Counted from the stretch's first letter, positions 1 through 11,055 are shown. The stretch is 64,000 nt of DNA from Lactuca virosa (GCA_928212115.1 CAKMRJ010000001.1:189293357-189357356); one strand, 5' to 3'. Notes: generated by a model not told the origin, from the letters alone. Numbers and translations: made by a program.

Positions 1-29
1 TTGACTAGCCCGGATCTACCGGCGTTACA
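1..29 (-). repeat. Terminus of element A's 3' LTR (cut by window edge)
   Basis: These 29 bases match the last bases of the LTR that ends at 4380 (TTGACTAGCCCGGATCTAC, then GGCGTTACA). They are followed at once by a minus-strand polypurine tract. On the minus strand this is the start of the 3' LTR of element A. The rest lies off the left edge, so its target duplication cannot be read; ATATT is predicted from the right side. Confidence 0.8.
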
Positions 30-1524
30 ATTATCTCACCCTTAGGATGATTACGTCCCGGAATCATCAACGAAAATAGGACTTGTATAATGATTCCATA
101 CGTTATCTTTCCATCCTAAGTAATAACCATAATGCTCAATCTTACACTTGCTCTTCGTACTAGGTTGGACTTTCAATCGTAACCTACAAGTTACAAAATA
201 AATCCTTATTGAGGACTCCTTCTTCTTCTTAGGATAAGTACTTCCACTTATCTATTGTAACAGATCGACGGGTCATATTCTAATGACCTTCATCGGATGA
301 TGCAACGTCTAGACTCAAGTATCTTTGAGTCAAATTCCAGAATGGAATATACCTTCGTTCGTATCTTAATGTGATATAATCACATTTTAGCATATAGCAT
401 TTCCAGCTACAAGCTTCATTAACAACGAGCGCGATGCTATCGATCGCATTAATTTCAACCTTCTGACTTTAGTCAGATGCTACATCGAACTTGGTTCTCT
501 GAACCATGTAACAAACTCATCGTAGTCGGACTCAATTTGATATGACCACTAGGGTCGGAATAACAACCAACTTACTAGTCATTACCGAAACAAAGGAAAT
601 GACACATCCGAATAAAACGGAATCAATCACTAGTTTCTTGGTAACCTTGTGACTTTCCCTGATCCAAGCGTGAGTCCTGTGCTTCCATTAGTATAGATCT
701 CTACTACTATTCACACCTACTCATACTCGTCCCAAGTACGGTCTCGCAGTCCCCAAGTTCTAAAATCACAAAACAATTTAACACATACGAATGTGTCCAA
801 TTAATCATAGAATTTTCCTAGACTCTACTAGGACTTCTTACACGAGTATCTTCAATCATCAATTCTACTTCAACTTGGTTGGTGATGGAAATTCCAGACA
901 ATGGGACAACTTCAAGAATTACACCAACCATTCATCATCTTGCCAATCGGAGGTGTACTTCAGACGTACCGTACCCCTCTAAACGTTTCGTTATTTTATT
1001 AGACATATTCTAAAGGCAAGATACCACTCTTACGATATCTTCTGATAGGTGCCATTCACTATCATAAGCCTTTCATTTCCTCCATTTACTCAATTCTCTA
1101 CGAGTCTCCACCATAACGTTTTGTACACCCAAGCAGACGTTCGGTGTACCAGGCGAGAATTTAAGATAAGAAAGCCTTATAGACGTATAAATCTCCTTAT
1201 CACTCCGAAACGTTTATATGCTAGTTCTAATATCGTAGTCGTACCCTTAGAATCCTACACATATAAGGTTTCCAGATCCGGTCGGCAACAGACCATAGAT
1301 CCAAACAAATAATAGCATCATTATAGCTATAACACAAAACATTTAGCACATAAAAGCATTTTAGGCATCCTTCCTAAAATAAACTAGTGCTCGTGTCAAT
1401 TTAGGTGTACTACCTAAAATATAATAGAAACACTCAACTCACAATCATTGCTTAGCATTCTAAGTTTAAGTCTAGAAATCCTACAGATTTCCTAGTTCGC
1501 TTAAACTAATACTCTGATACCAAC
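30..1524 (-). mobile_element. Internal region of non-autonomous Gypsy element A (no gag, no pol)
   Basis: This 1.5-kb interval lies between two LTR ends and carries both priming sites for minus-strand replication. The polypurine tract is at 30-45 (minus CTAAGGGTGAGATAAT). The primer site is at 1511-1522, complementary to initiator tRNA-Met. The leader (about 1130-1500) and the 3' untranslated part (about 30-770) align by eye with the same parts of family C at 6060-6240 and 8564-9320. Where C has gag, A has about 350 bp (780-1130) of sequence with no recognisable coding. A is therefore a LARD-like derivative that would need Gag and Pol supplied in trans. The small ORFs here show no family features. 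Confidence 0.7.
1511..1522 (-). promoter_or_regulatory. Primer binding site of element A
   Basis: The minus strand reads TGGTATCAGAGT two bases inside the LTR edge. It is complementary to the 3' end of plant initiator tRNA-Met (usual TGGTATCAGAGC) with one mismatch. It fixes element A on the minus strand, with its 5' LTR on the right. Confidence 0.8.
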
Positions 1525-2149
1525 TGTGACATCCCCAATTTCACGGCCAGAAAAGACCGATTTCGTTTATGCTTTTTAAAATAAAATCAGAGTAATCATT
1601 TGATTAAAAGTGTTGCGGAATTTGTTCCCAGAAAAACATGATAAAAATGTTATCAAATCATTTCCGAAGAAATGTATTTTATTCACTAAAACCATTGGGA
1701 TGTCATTGTCAATACGAAAACATAAGCATAAACAAAACTTACATTCATTTACACTAGTGATCTATTTCTCTTTTAATCTCTCAGTGTAAAGCAACTTCGT
1801 ATCGATACCTATGATACAATTAAACTGAGTGGGTCAGGCTTGGGAGCCTGGTGAGCATATAGGGTTTTCAACCCACAATAAATAATAAACTTATTAAGTT
1901 CTCAATCAAATAAATTTATTAGTTTCATCAACCAAAATAACCCTAATTACCCATTCCCATTATCCTCACTTTACATCCCTAAAACAACTATCACAAGGGA
2001 CCTAGCCTAAGGATTATCACTAGAGGTGACACCATTGCTTTGGGGGTTCCTCAGCAAGTTATGTCAAACAAGACATCCTAACATAAAACAACCAACAAGG
2101 TGACAACATTGCTTTCCTTCAGCAATTTATGTCAAATAGGCACGAAGTC

Positions 2150-2417
2150 ACATCGTCGCCATGTGCTAGTCCATAGCTCTTATTCATCGACGGTATTTCC
2201 CACGGGTGTTCCCCCCCCCCCCCCCCCCCCCCGGAATACATGTCAATGGGTTTTTCCATACACTAAGTCCATAGACGGTATTTCCCACGAGAGTTCCCCC
2301 CCGCAATACATGTCAATGGGTTTTCTCTATGCTAAGTCCATAACTCTTATTCATCGACGGTATTTCCCACGGGTGTTCCCCCCGCAATACATGTCAATGG
2401 GTTTTCCTTACAGCTAA
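2150..2417. repeat. Three tandem copies of a 70-90-bp unit with a C-tract
   Basis: Three successive copies contain the blocks CGGTATTTCCCACG, then a run of C, then AATACATGTCAATGGGTTTT, followed by CTAAGTCCATA in the first two. The C-run is 22 bases in the first copy (2211-2232) but only about 6-8 in the other two, so it has expanded by slippage in one unit. The block is specific to element A's LTR. Confidence 0.8.
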
Positions 2418-2865
2418 TGAACATACTCAGGGGTTTCCCCAGCCATACATGCACTAAAGGCAATCATGACGGGAAATAGAGTACAGCGAATGAACACACA
2501 AGTCCATTAACACCTACAGGTTGCGGGCCTGCTAATGTTTCCCACTAGACTGTCTAGAACAGTCCATGGTTGTCATCCCTACTCTGCTGAATGACTGAAT
2601 CGAAATTCACAGCGAATGAACACTCAAGTTCATTAATACCTAATGAACATAAGTGTTCGAGAACACTTTATGAACATATAACTCAAACATACGTACCGAT
2701 TACAAGTCTACTAACGTTCTACTGGACTATCTAAAATAGTTTGTGGCCGTTGTCTATACTCTGCTAGATGACGAGATCATCTTAAACATCGATACCTCTC
2801 ATCACTTTTATTTCATCACTCATCATCTAACTCATCTAACCATGTTTTACCCAACATATTTGTAG

Positions 2866-2868
<3 letters not shown>

Positions 2869-2917
<49 letters not shown>

Positions 2918-2926
2918 TATATATAT
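2869..2926. repeat. (TA)n microsatellite
   Basis: About 58 bp of nearly pure TA dinucleotides with one AA interruption, inside element A's LTR. The equivalent place in the family C LTR (near 6957) has only a short non-repetitive ATA stretch, so this is a local expansion. Confidence 0.95.
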
Positions 2927-3327
2927 ACAGTTAAAACTTGTATAAAATATCCATTCAACAGTCACCTCAAATAAACAATTAATATATTTACATATAGCAC
3001 GTATTTTAAAGAAAATACTTCATATATATGTGTAAGGTGAAAGTAACTATACACTCACATGATTTAACGATAATCGGGCAGCACTTCGTTGCCTAAAACG
3101 ATCGTTTCTAATAAAACCGGGAGTTTTATTGAGAAACCGGGCTCTACGAAGGGTCGGGCTTCAAAACCGAAAAGATAAATTTTCCGGGCTTCTCGGGCCT
3201 TCGTGGCGTATTCCGGGGCTTATAATTGATACCGGGGCTTCGAGGGAAGTTGAAATGAAAGAAATATTGAAAAAATGGCTAAAAATGACAAGTTTTCAAA
3301 GTTTATCCGGGAGGTCTCGCACCCTCC

Positions 3328-3335
3328 TATTTATA
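3328..3335 (-). promoter_or_regulatory. TATA box of element A LTR
   Basis: The minus strand reads CCTATAAATAGG. The same octamer TATAAATA occurs at the matching place in the LTRs of C (7738-7745) and B (10896-10903 and 19140-19147), always just left of the palindrome cluster. Transcription would run leftward into element A. Confidence 0.65.
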
Positions 3336-3408
3336 GGGCCGAGCCTCCTGATCCAACGGCTGAGAAGAGGACACACACCGCAGATCTGAGGGTTCGCAGG
3401 AAGGCTCG

Positions 3409-3661
3409 CACGTGGGTTCGCACATGGCTGCGCATGCGAGGGCCTCGCTGGCAGCCTCCTACTGGACCGAGGTCTACGGTCCGAAGTAGAGGCATCGTGG
3501 CATCATGCGAAGGCCTCGGACATGAGGAAGAGGACACGCGTCGGATTCTCACTGGACCGCTTCGAATCAGGCCACATCGGATGACTCAGCAGCTCGGACA
3601 CGTGGCTCGCATGACTCACCAGAATTTCGGACACGTGGCACATGCGAGGCGAGGACACGTG
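3409..3661. promoter_or_regulatory. G-box (CACGTG) and CTCGCATG cluster upstream of the TATA box
   Basis: CACGTG occurs at 3409-3414, 3599-3604, 3632-3637 and 3656-3661. The last three lie in the context GACACGTGGC. Between them are inverted half-sites CTCGCATG (about 3607) and CATGCGAG (about 3432 and 3641). CACGTG is the core site of plant bZIP and bHLH factors. Four copies in about 250 bp, directly upstream of the TATA box on the minus strand, make a strong candidate enhancer. No function is demonstrated. Confidence 0.6.
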
Positions 3662-3717
3662 GCAAAAACGTGACTATGCGAATTTTCTCGATTTTTGTGC
3701 AAAAACTTCTAAAATCC

Positions 3718-4260
3718 ATAACTTTTGCATACGAGCTCCATTTTTGACGTTCTTTATATGCACGCGTAGGTAAAATTATGTTCTACAACTTCCGTTTAGA
3801 CTTCGTCGGCATATTTTGACTTTAATTTTTATATTATTATTTTTAACAGACCGGGACAGGAAATCCGTTAAAAATTCATAACTTCTTCATCCGACGTCCG
3901 TTTTCGTCAGACTTTTTACCGTTGTGCTACTAATGACGAGACCTTCGATTCTCGTTTAGGTTGTGTCGGCTAAAAATCACTCGATCTAAAATTCGAGTTT
4001 TTAGCTGTCTACTGCTAAGCCGAAACTTCGAAAAATCATAACTTCCTCATACGAAGTCAGATTTTGGCGTTCTTTTTATCGAACTTCTCGGCTTCACGAA
4101 CACTACAAGTTTCATTTAGATCACTAAGGCTAAAAAGTAGTTTATCAAAAACTCACTTTTTTTACGACATTCGGCACCGTGCCGGTTTATCGTGAAACTT
4201 CGACAGGTCAATATTCTTCGTTATAACTCGGATTTCGGCGTTCTTTATATTTTCGGAAAC
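3718..4260 (-). repeat. Four degenerate U3 units, element A LTR
   Basis: Units begin at 3718, 3878, 4038 and about 4211. Each opens with a variant of ATAACTTCNTCATACGA, continues to a GTTCTTTNTAT or equivalent block, and (first three) ends with a CTACAACTT/GTTTAGA-type block and GGCTAAAAA. The same four-unit series with the same spacing recurs in the LTRs of families C (7902) and B (11100 and 19324). Confidence 0.75.
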
Positions 4261-4774
4261 CTCGAGACATATACTACAACTTGGTTAAGATTAATCCTTC
4301 TAATTAATCTTCCATCAAAAAGTCATTTTTTTTATGCTTATCGTCTCTAAATTGACTAGCCCGGATCTACGGGCGTTACAATATTCGTCTTAGTCGAACT
4401 TGATTTGATATGACCACTAGGGTCGAAATGACAATCATCTTCTTAATCATTACCGAAACAATGGTAATGACATACATCAACAAAACGAAATCAATTACCA
4501 GTGCCTTGGTAACCTTGTGACCTTCCCTGATCCAAGTGTGAGTCATGTGCTTCCGGTAGTATAGGCCTCTACTACCATTAACACCGACTCATACTCGTGC
4601 CAAGTATTGTCTCGCAGTTTTCTAAGTCACCATACAAGAAAATCACATATCAACTTAACACACCAGATAACAAAACGAAGGTTTTATATTATTACTTGAA
4701 CGATTACATAGGTGTTCAAGTTTAACCTATACTATGCCTCTGATAGGCTACAGCTCCTGATACTATCCGTATGG

Positions 4775-6027
4775 CTACTTCATAACTTGATCTTCGGATA
4801 TCGGTTCTCACTCTTGATTCCTTGCATTGTCATCTGCTTCGTCAAAGATCATATGGAATGCTCTTGCCTTCGGCTTTGGCGGTACATTTGGCTTTGTAGC
4901 CCCTTCCCTATTTGGGCAGTCTTACTTGAAGTGCCCTTCCTTATTACATTAGTAACACACCCTTTTTTTGAATGTACACTCGTTGGCGTAATGCCCATGC
5001 TTTCCACACTTGAAACAAATCACCTCCTCACCGCATTTTTCAGAGTGTTTCTTTTTGCACTTCTCGCACCATCTTGCTTCACTTCCTCCTCCTCCAAACT
5101 TCCTCGAACTGAACATGCTCTTCTTATCGGTCCTTACAGACCCTTCAAATTTCCTCTTTTCGCCAACCTCAATCTTGCTGGCGGCTCTTCCCTTGATCAT
5201 CTCCTCAACAGACTTCGCAGCCCAGATAGCTGTCTCTAGAGTAGGTGCCTGACGTATTGGCACCGCATACTCCCATGGAAGTCCCTTTGTACTTTTCGAT
5301 TTTCTCCAGATTGTCCGGGACAAGACGCAAAGCAAACTCCATTTTTTATGTGAAGTTGTTGGTGTACTCATTGATGAACATGCTTCCTTTATTGAAAGTC
5401 AGGAATTGGTTCTCTAGCTCGAGCATGTTTTCGGCTGAGCAGTACTTGCGCTTGAATTGCACCAAAACCTCTGCCCACATCAGTTGCAGGGGCTCGTTGG
5501 GGCTTAGAGTCTTCCCCAGGGTATTCCACCAGCGAACTGTAACGCACTGCGAATGTGATCTGTAACTTGCCTCTGCAACCACACATCATGAAGGCCAACT
5601 CCATCTCCGAGATACAATCCATAAATCCGATCGGATCTTCCTTTCCAATGAAAGTTGATGGCTTGCAAGTCATAAAATCTTTATACTTGCATCCATTCCT
5701 CTCGACTCCGTCATCTTGGTTGTTCCTCATAATCACTGGCGGACCAGCTTGACCAACGTTCTTACTGTAGTTTCCTTACTCCGACTGTCCATCATTCAGC
5801 TCGGGCTGTTCAATATGTATTGTGGGTTCATCCCTATTTTCTTGCAACATTTTCCTCATCTCTTCTCTTTGCTCAGCCAGCATAGCCCGAATCATGGCTT
5901 GTACTCCAGCCATTGTGATTGGCTCAAGTCCAGCTACCACTACAGGTACTGGCTCAATCACTTGGGGTTGAGGTTGTTGATTCCTATTTCCATTCGCGTT
6001 TTCGACTCCGCTTCGGGTTCTTTCCAT
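4775..6027 (-). pseudogene. Gypsy Gag (TR-GAG), broken copy 1
   Basis: Structural nucleocapsid protein of a Ty3/Gypsy element, with no protease or reverse transcriptase after it. ATG at 6027 begins MERTRSGVENANG. A Gln/Pro/Val-rich N-terminus is followed by the retrotransposon gag core (TFIGKEDPIGFMDCISEMEL, CSAENMLELENQF, GSMFINEYTNNFT) and a basic linker. Next come CCHC knuckles CFKCGKHGHYANEC and CNKEGHF. The second knuckle is broken by two nonsense codons near 4920-4940. Reading-frame shifts occur near 5740, 5580 and 5370. The tail FHMIFDEADDNARNQ precedes the natural stop at 4775. This copy is decayed. Confidence 0.8.
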
Positions 6028-6261
6028 TTCGATCTTATACACCAAATCAGACGTTTGGTATGAAATGACGAGAATTTAAGATAGGAAAGATTTTATTTCC
6101 GATCGATGTGTAAACCTCCCTATCACTCCGAAAAGTTACATGCGAATTCTAATACTCTAATTAAACGTTTAGAAATCTAAACACATAAAATTTCCAGATC
6201 CGGTTGGCAACAGACCATAGATCCGTTCAGACATTTAGCATCATAAAGTATCATAAATCAT
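6028..6261 (-). other. Leader remnant of family C copy 1, with deletion junction
   Basis: The untranslated leader upstream of gag aligns with 21137-21370 of copy 2. Near 6255-6262 the text jumps from TTTAGCACATAA to GTATAAACAGAACTTACA. Copy 2 has the remaining leader, the primer site and the first part of the LTR between the matching points. ACATAAG occurs at both break points, so a short-homology deletion removed them here. Confidence 0.7.
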
Positions 6262-6574
6262 TTAGCACATAAGTATAAACAGAACTTACATTCATTTACA
6301 CTAGAGATCTACATCTCTTTTAAATCTCTCAATGTAAAGTAGCTTCATATCGACACCTGTGATACAAATAAGCTTTAGTGCGTCAGGTTGGGAAACCTGG
6401 TGAGTACATAGGGTTTTCAACCCACAATAATATAATTATAATATTTAAACATCAAACAATCAACCAAATTAACCATCCCCGTTATCTTATTTACTCTTAA
6501 GGATCTACCCTAAGAATCAACTATTCCTCGTTCATTCATTCCTAAGAATTATCCTAAGGAACAGGCACGAAGTC

Positions 6575-6810
6575 CATCGTTGCCAATGACACAGTTGTCA
6601 AGCACAGCTGCTAATATTATCATTTAGGCGCAGCTGCCAGAATTGTGACACTCTCTATGAGGCGCAGCTGCCGATATTGTCCTTTAGGTGCAACTGCCAT
6701 GGTTATGATGTTCTCTATTAGGCGCAACTGCCGATACTATCCTTAGAGTGCAGCTGCTAGGATGTTTAGAGTACATCGTAGATTGAAAACATCTACAGGT
6801 TGTGGCGCAG
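6575..6810. repeat. GCGCAGCTGC repeat block in family C LTR
   Basis: About eight copies of a GGCGCAGCTGCC-like core (some CAACTGCC), spaced roughly 35-45 bp apart with short linkers such as TTCTCTATGA and TGTCCTTTAG. GCAGCTGC is self-complementary. The same block is in the other C LTR at about 22030-22205 and continues at 29860 after element E. Element A has an unrelated C-rich block at this place. Confidence 0.8.
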
Positions 6811-7737
6811 CTGCCAATGCTCATCTATAGGGTACTAAGTCCACTGCTACCAATGTTCACCTATAGGGCACTATGTCCATACTGCTAATATTCCTCTATA
6901 TCAATGTTCATCATTCATCTACCCATGTTTTACCCAACATATTTTATAGACATAAATACATATATAGTTTAAATCATTTAAATCATGTATAAAATCATTC
7001 ATCCAGCATAGATAGCAACTATACAGATGATATGCACACATAGCACGTAATTTATATAAAACACTTCATATCTATGTGTAAGATGAAAGTAACTACGCAC
7101 TCACCGGTTAAGGTGGTGACTCTGCACTCGGACAACGCTTCGTTTACTCAAAATAATTTCCTTTGACGAAACCTAGTATTATTACCACTAAAGTTTAGTC
7201 TAGTATTCACCGTGACTAATTAATAGTCTTAGTATTATTGTTATTATATAAGCGTTAAAACAATACTTTTCACCCACTATGTACAGACAGGGGCCAGACA
7301 TGAAACACCGGAGGGTATGACCATTTTGGCATATAGCACTTTCTGAAATCCAACAACCCAAGCGGCGCTTCAAACCAGATTCCCCGTACCGCGAGTGGTT
7401 AAAAATATATATTATAACGACACTTATATAACTCATAATGATAGCCCAAATATTTATTATAAGGTCCTTATAACATTAGTATATTTAAAAAAAGCTATAC
7501 TTAAGGTACGGTAAGCGTCTCTCACTTACAGCGGGTTTATCTCAAAATCGGGCTTCGCTAAAGCAGCGTTTCTGAGCCAAAATCACTTCTTCTCGGAGCC
7601 GTCGGGAGCTTCGGGGCTTCCTTCGGGTGCTAGGGAGTTACCCTAGGCTTTGGGGGGTTTGGGGGCTAGAGAGAGAGAGAGTATAGAGAGAGAAAGAGAT
7701 GAAGAACGGTGTGAGAAATCAGCTTCCCCCGACACTC

Positions 7738-7745
7738 TATTTATA
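7738..7745 (-). promoter_or_regulatory. TATA box of family C LTR
   Basis: The minus strand reads GCCTATAAATAGAG, in the same position relative to the U3 units as in elements A and B. Two 11-bp palindromes lie just upstream. Confidence 0.65.
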
Positions 7746-7762
7746 GGCTGGAAGACAGCTCT

Positions 7763-7794
7763 ACTCGTCGAGTCTGGTGACCTACTCGACGAGT
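7763..7794. promoter_or_regulatory. Two ACTCGNCGAGT palindromes upstream of TATA, family C
   Basis: ACTCGTCGAGT (7763-7773) and ACTCGACGAGT (7784-7794) are 11-bp palindromes 21 bp apart, about 20 bp upstream of the TATA box in transcription sense. The same palindrome recurs in Gypsy element K (52653 onward) and in Copia element E (23105 onward). Confidence 0.65.
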
Positions 7795-7901
7795 CCAGGC
7801 CAGGTGTCACCATCTGGTAGCTAGCCGTGGGGAGGAAGCAACGGCCAAGATTTCGCCACGTCACACGATTTCGCACAACTCATTCCCGACTTAGAAAAAT
7901 C

Positions 7902-8440
7902 ATAACTATCGCATACGAGCTTCGTTTTCGACGTTCTTTATATCCACGCGTTTTTAAAGACAAGATCTACAAAATTGCTTTTGAGTCCGTCAGCTAATTC
8001 TCGACCAATTTTAAGTTTAACAGTATGAGAAGATTATACTGTTAAATGACTGCATAAAATTCATAACTTCTACATACGGACTCCGTTTTCGTCTGTCTTT
8101 TTATCGTTGAGCTCCTATTAATGAGATCTTCAATTCTCATTTAGGTCGCATTGTCCAAAAACCGCTCGATCTAAAATTCGAATTCCGGGTTCTCCACTAC
8201 TATGCCAAATCTTAGAAATATCATAACTTCCTCATACAAAGTCAGATTTGGGCGTTCTTTTTATGCATGCTCTTGGTTTAACATATACTACGACTTTTGT
8301 TTAGATTGCTAAGGCTAAAAAGTCCTCTATCGTAAATTCACTATTTACGTCACGCAGTGCCGTGCCGGTTTTGTCGCGATACTTCGACGGGCCATAACTT
8401 GTTCGTTATAACTTGGATTTCGACGTTCTTTATATGTACA
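7902..8440 (-). repeat. Four degenerate U3 units, family C LTR
   Basis: Units start at 7902, 8063, 8223 and 8394 (spacings 161, 160 and 171). Each starts with an ATAACT-type block followed within about 35 bp by GTTCTTTNTAT or equivalent, then a GTTTAGA/GGCTAAAAA-type block. Details as in the element A entry. Confidence 0.75.
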
Positions 8441-8563
8441 GAACCCTTGTAAAATATACTATAACTTGGTTAAGATTAATCCTTCTAAATAATCTTCCAT
8501 CAAAAACTCATTTTTGATGCTCATTGTCTCTAAATTGACTAGCCCGAATTTGCGGGCGTCACA

Positions 8564-9435
8564 ATTATCTCCCCCTTAGGATGATTACGTCCCAGAATCA
8601 TCAACGAAACAGGGCTTGTATATTGACTCCATATGTTGTCTTTTCATCCTAGGTAATAATCGTAACTTATATGTTCCTTTGAATGAGTATATAACTCTTA
8701 GACTTCTTGACCGCAGGCGGTGCTCGATCTTGCACCCACTCTCTATCTCAAGTTAGATTTTAAATTATGACCTTCATGTCACAATAGACCAATGGGTCAC
8801 GTTATAATGACCTCTCATCGTATGTTGCAACGCTTAGACTCAGGTCTCTTAGAGTCAAATTCTGGAATGGAATATACTTTCCTTCATGTTCTAATGTGAT
8901 ATAATCACATTTTAACATATAGAATTTCTAGCTACCAACTTCTTTAACAACGAGCATGATACTTCTATTGATCTCTTTGATTTCAATCTTCTAGTTTAAT
9001 TCAGACGTGACATCGAACTTAGTTCTTTGAACCATGTAATATATTCGTCTTAGTCGGACTTGATTTGATATGACCACTAGGGTCGAAATAACAATCATCT
9101 TCTTAATAATTACCAAAACAATGGTAATGACATACATCAAAAAAACGAAATCAATTACTAGTGCCTTGGTAACCTTGTGACCTTCCCTGATCCAATTGTG
9201 AGTCCTATGCTTCCGGTAGTATAGGCCTCTATTACCATTCACACTTACTCATACTCGTCCCAAGTATTGTCTCGCAGTTTTCCAAGTCACCATACGAGAA
9301 AATCACATATCAACTTAATACACCAGATAACAAAACAAAGGTTTTATATTATTCCTTGAAACGATTACATAGGTGTTCAAGTTTAACCTATACTATGACT
9401 CTAATAGGTTACACCTCCTGATACTATCCGTATGG
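8564..9435 (-). other. 3' untranslated part of family C copy 2
   Basis: About 870 bp lie between the gag stop (9436) and the LTR. They begin at the right-hand end just after gag and finish with the polypurine tract CTAAGGGGGAGATAAT at 8564-8579. There is no protease, RT or integrase similarity, so pol is absent from this family rather than displaced. The sequence aligns with 30-770 (element A) and with 4381-4774. Confidence 0.7.
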
Positions 9436-9584
9436 CTACTTCATAAATTGATCTTCGGATATCGGTTCTGACTCCTGATTCCTTGCATTGCCATCTGCTT
9501 CGTCAAGGATCATATGGAATGCTCTTTCCTTCGGATTTGGCGGCACATTTGGCTTTGTATCCCCTTCCCTCTTTGGGCAGTCTT
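9436..9584 (-). pseudogene. C-terminal end of family C Gag copy 2 (split by element B)
   Basis: The last 50 codons of gag resume after element B. Just past the second CCHC knuckle the minus strand reads FHMILDEADGNARNQES and stops at 9436-9438. The upstream part is at 20016-21136. B's GTCTT duplication (9580-9584 and 20011-20015) lies within the codons of the second knuckle. Confidence 0.75.
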
Positions 9585-10895
9585 TGTCACACCCCCAAAC
9601 CAAAACGGCGGAAACATTCAGGGGCGGAGGACGTCATGTGCAGTATCATAACAAATGAATAGTAAAGAAAGTACACACAGCCATCATATACATAATTGAA
9701 AAGTTTACATGATTGTAAATATTACATGTTTGCAAAAGTCAATTACAATATAATGTCCAAAAGATTTATTTAACGCCTGAGCGTCAATCATCAAAAGTAG
9801 TTGCTAACCTGGTTTAGCGATTCGCTGAGAATACAAGTTATTTCAAAGAAAAAGTGTCAAAATTTAAGTTGGTGAGTTCATAAGTAGTTATTTGAGTAAA
9901 TGCATGCCATTTGAAAAGTTCGCGTTTGTTTTCAGAAAATCCGATATTTTCTTAAAAGTGAGATGTAGTCTTATATTAACCAAGACTAAAAGTGTAAGTA
10001 AATATGCCATACTTATAATGAATGTGTATAGTTTTATCAGGAAATAAAAATATAAGAAGTTCGGAAATCATACGTAAAAGCAATTGTAATATTACTTTTC
10101 CCGTAAAAATGAATACCATAATAGTTGTCTATCATGTGAGTTTTCATAACCATACTGAGATAAATTTGCCTGCAGCGACGTTCTTCAGGCGTCGAAGCGT
10201 TATGATAATTGTCACCCCTTGGACTGTAGCTAACAGTCAGGATGCGGGATTATCAATCCCGTATAGATCTATACACTCGTATCACGTTCTCCGGGTGGAG
10301 ATTCTGGTTATAAGGCAGGGCTTGCTGGTATACTTTGATAGGTACGATGAAGACAAATGACTCACATATTCTCAACTAAGTCACGTATTTTGAAATGAAT
10401 AAAGTTATGATGAAATGGTTACCCTAGTTTATGATATGTTATACAAACACATAGATAAAAAATATTTTGATATACATGAACATATTTCATCCCAAAAGGG
10501 CAAAATGATACCGTGAGATGTTTTGCATGATAACGTTTTCGTATGATAGATATAACAACAACATGAAAAGTATAGCAAAAGATTGATGTTTTCACACGAT
10601 TTTAACTGTGTGTTTACTTGTATTCCCCCTAAAAGTGTTTAAAAAGCATTTAAAGTGTGGTTTGTAGGGGTATGAACTCACTTGGTAGAAGTGACGATTT
10701 GATGAAAACGACGCTTCTCTCGGGCAGCACTTCGACCGGGAAGTGGTATATCTCTCGGGAATCTCGGAGCTTCGAACTTCCGTCGGGGCTTGGGCACGTA
10801 ACCGGGGCGTCGGGGTGGTCTCGGGATGCTAAACACAGAGAAAAAGTAGGAGAGGGAATAGAATTGAGCAGCAAAACTCAGAACACTCGACCTCT

Positions 10896-10903
10896 TATTT
10901 ATA
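10896..10903 (-). promoter_or_regulatory. TATA box, element B 3' LTR
   Basis: The minus strand reads CCCTATAAATAAGAG. An identical box is at 19140-19147 in the 5' LTR, which would drive the genomic RNA. The CTCACGTCGTGAG palindromes start about 40 bp upstream. Confidence 0.65.
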
Positions 10904-10942
10904 GGGTCCATTTTCGGAGTTCACATCGTAAGCATGGAGTGG

Positions 10943-11055
10943 CTCACGTCGTGAGCTCGATCCTATCCTCTCCCGTAGACTTGACGACTCATAGCCCGAG
11001 CCTGGCACCCATCAGTCACGAGCTCACGCCTTGAGCTTCTGGCTCACGTCGTGAG
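10943..11055. promoter_or_regulatory. CTCACGTCGTGAG palindromes upstream of TATA, element B
   Basis: CTCACGTCGTGAG occurs at 10943-10955 and 11043-11055, with decayed versions at about 10921 and 11022. In the partner LTR the intact copies are at 19187-19199 and 19267-19279, with a one-mismatch copy at 19164-19176. The motif is an imperfect 13-bp palindrome that contains ACGTCGT-type half-sites. It occupies the place where family C has ACTCGNCGAGT. Confidence 0.65.

Larger units (their letters stand above)
1525..4380 (-). repeat. 5' LTR of element A
   Basis: This LTR runs from TGTGACATCC to GGGCGTTACA, about 2.86 kb with TG...CA ends. Its first 400 bases align with the family C LTRs at 6262 and 21518, but its centre differs: a C-rich triplicated block (about 2150-2417) replaces C's GCAGCTGC block. 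Read on the minus strand it shows U3 at the right (four degenerate units from 3718), a G-box cluster (3409-3661), a TATA box (3328-3335), and then R/U5 to the left. The following sequence at 4381 is mid-internal family C sequence. This fits insertion into C, with ATATT (4381-4385) as one target duplication copy. Confidence 0.8.
6262..8563 (-). repeat. Family C LTR shared by two internal regions
   Basis: The LTR ends GGGCGTCACA at 8563 and is followed by the minus-strand polypurine tract (8564-8579). Its left end lacks the first 150-250 bp seen at 21518. It contains a GCAGCTGC-type repeat block (about 6575-6800), a GA-rich stretch (7668-7700), a TATA box (7738-7745), two ACTCGNCGAGT palindromes (7763-7773, 7784-7794) and four U3 units starting at 7902, 8063, 8223 and 8394. 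No protein-coding content. Confidence 0.8.
4381..9584 (-). mobile_element. Left part of a tandem TR-GAG Gypsy array (family C): internal, LTR, start of next internal
   Basis: The order on the plus strand is internal region 1 (4381-6261, gag remnant), LTR (6262-8563), then the 3' end of internal region 2 (8564-9584). Internal region 2 resumes at 20016 after element B. One LTR therefore serves as the 5' LTR for the left copy and the 3' LTR for the right copy, as unequal recombination between LTRs produces. Internal region 1 has lost its left end to element A's insertion. Between internal region 1 and the LTR, about 350-450 bp are missing, including the primer site and LTR start. Confidence 0.65.

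Noticed and set aside
4712..5239. 175-codon plus-strand ORF with apparent membrane segments
   Set aside because: Antisense shadow of family C gag; the minus strand has the CCHC knuckles.
10657..11034. 125-codon ORF conserved at 18901-19278
   Set aside because: Both lie in the two LTRs of element B, over TATA and palindromes. Similarity follows from LTR identity, and no family features are present.
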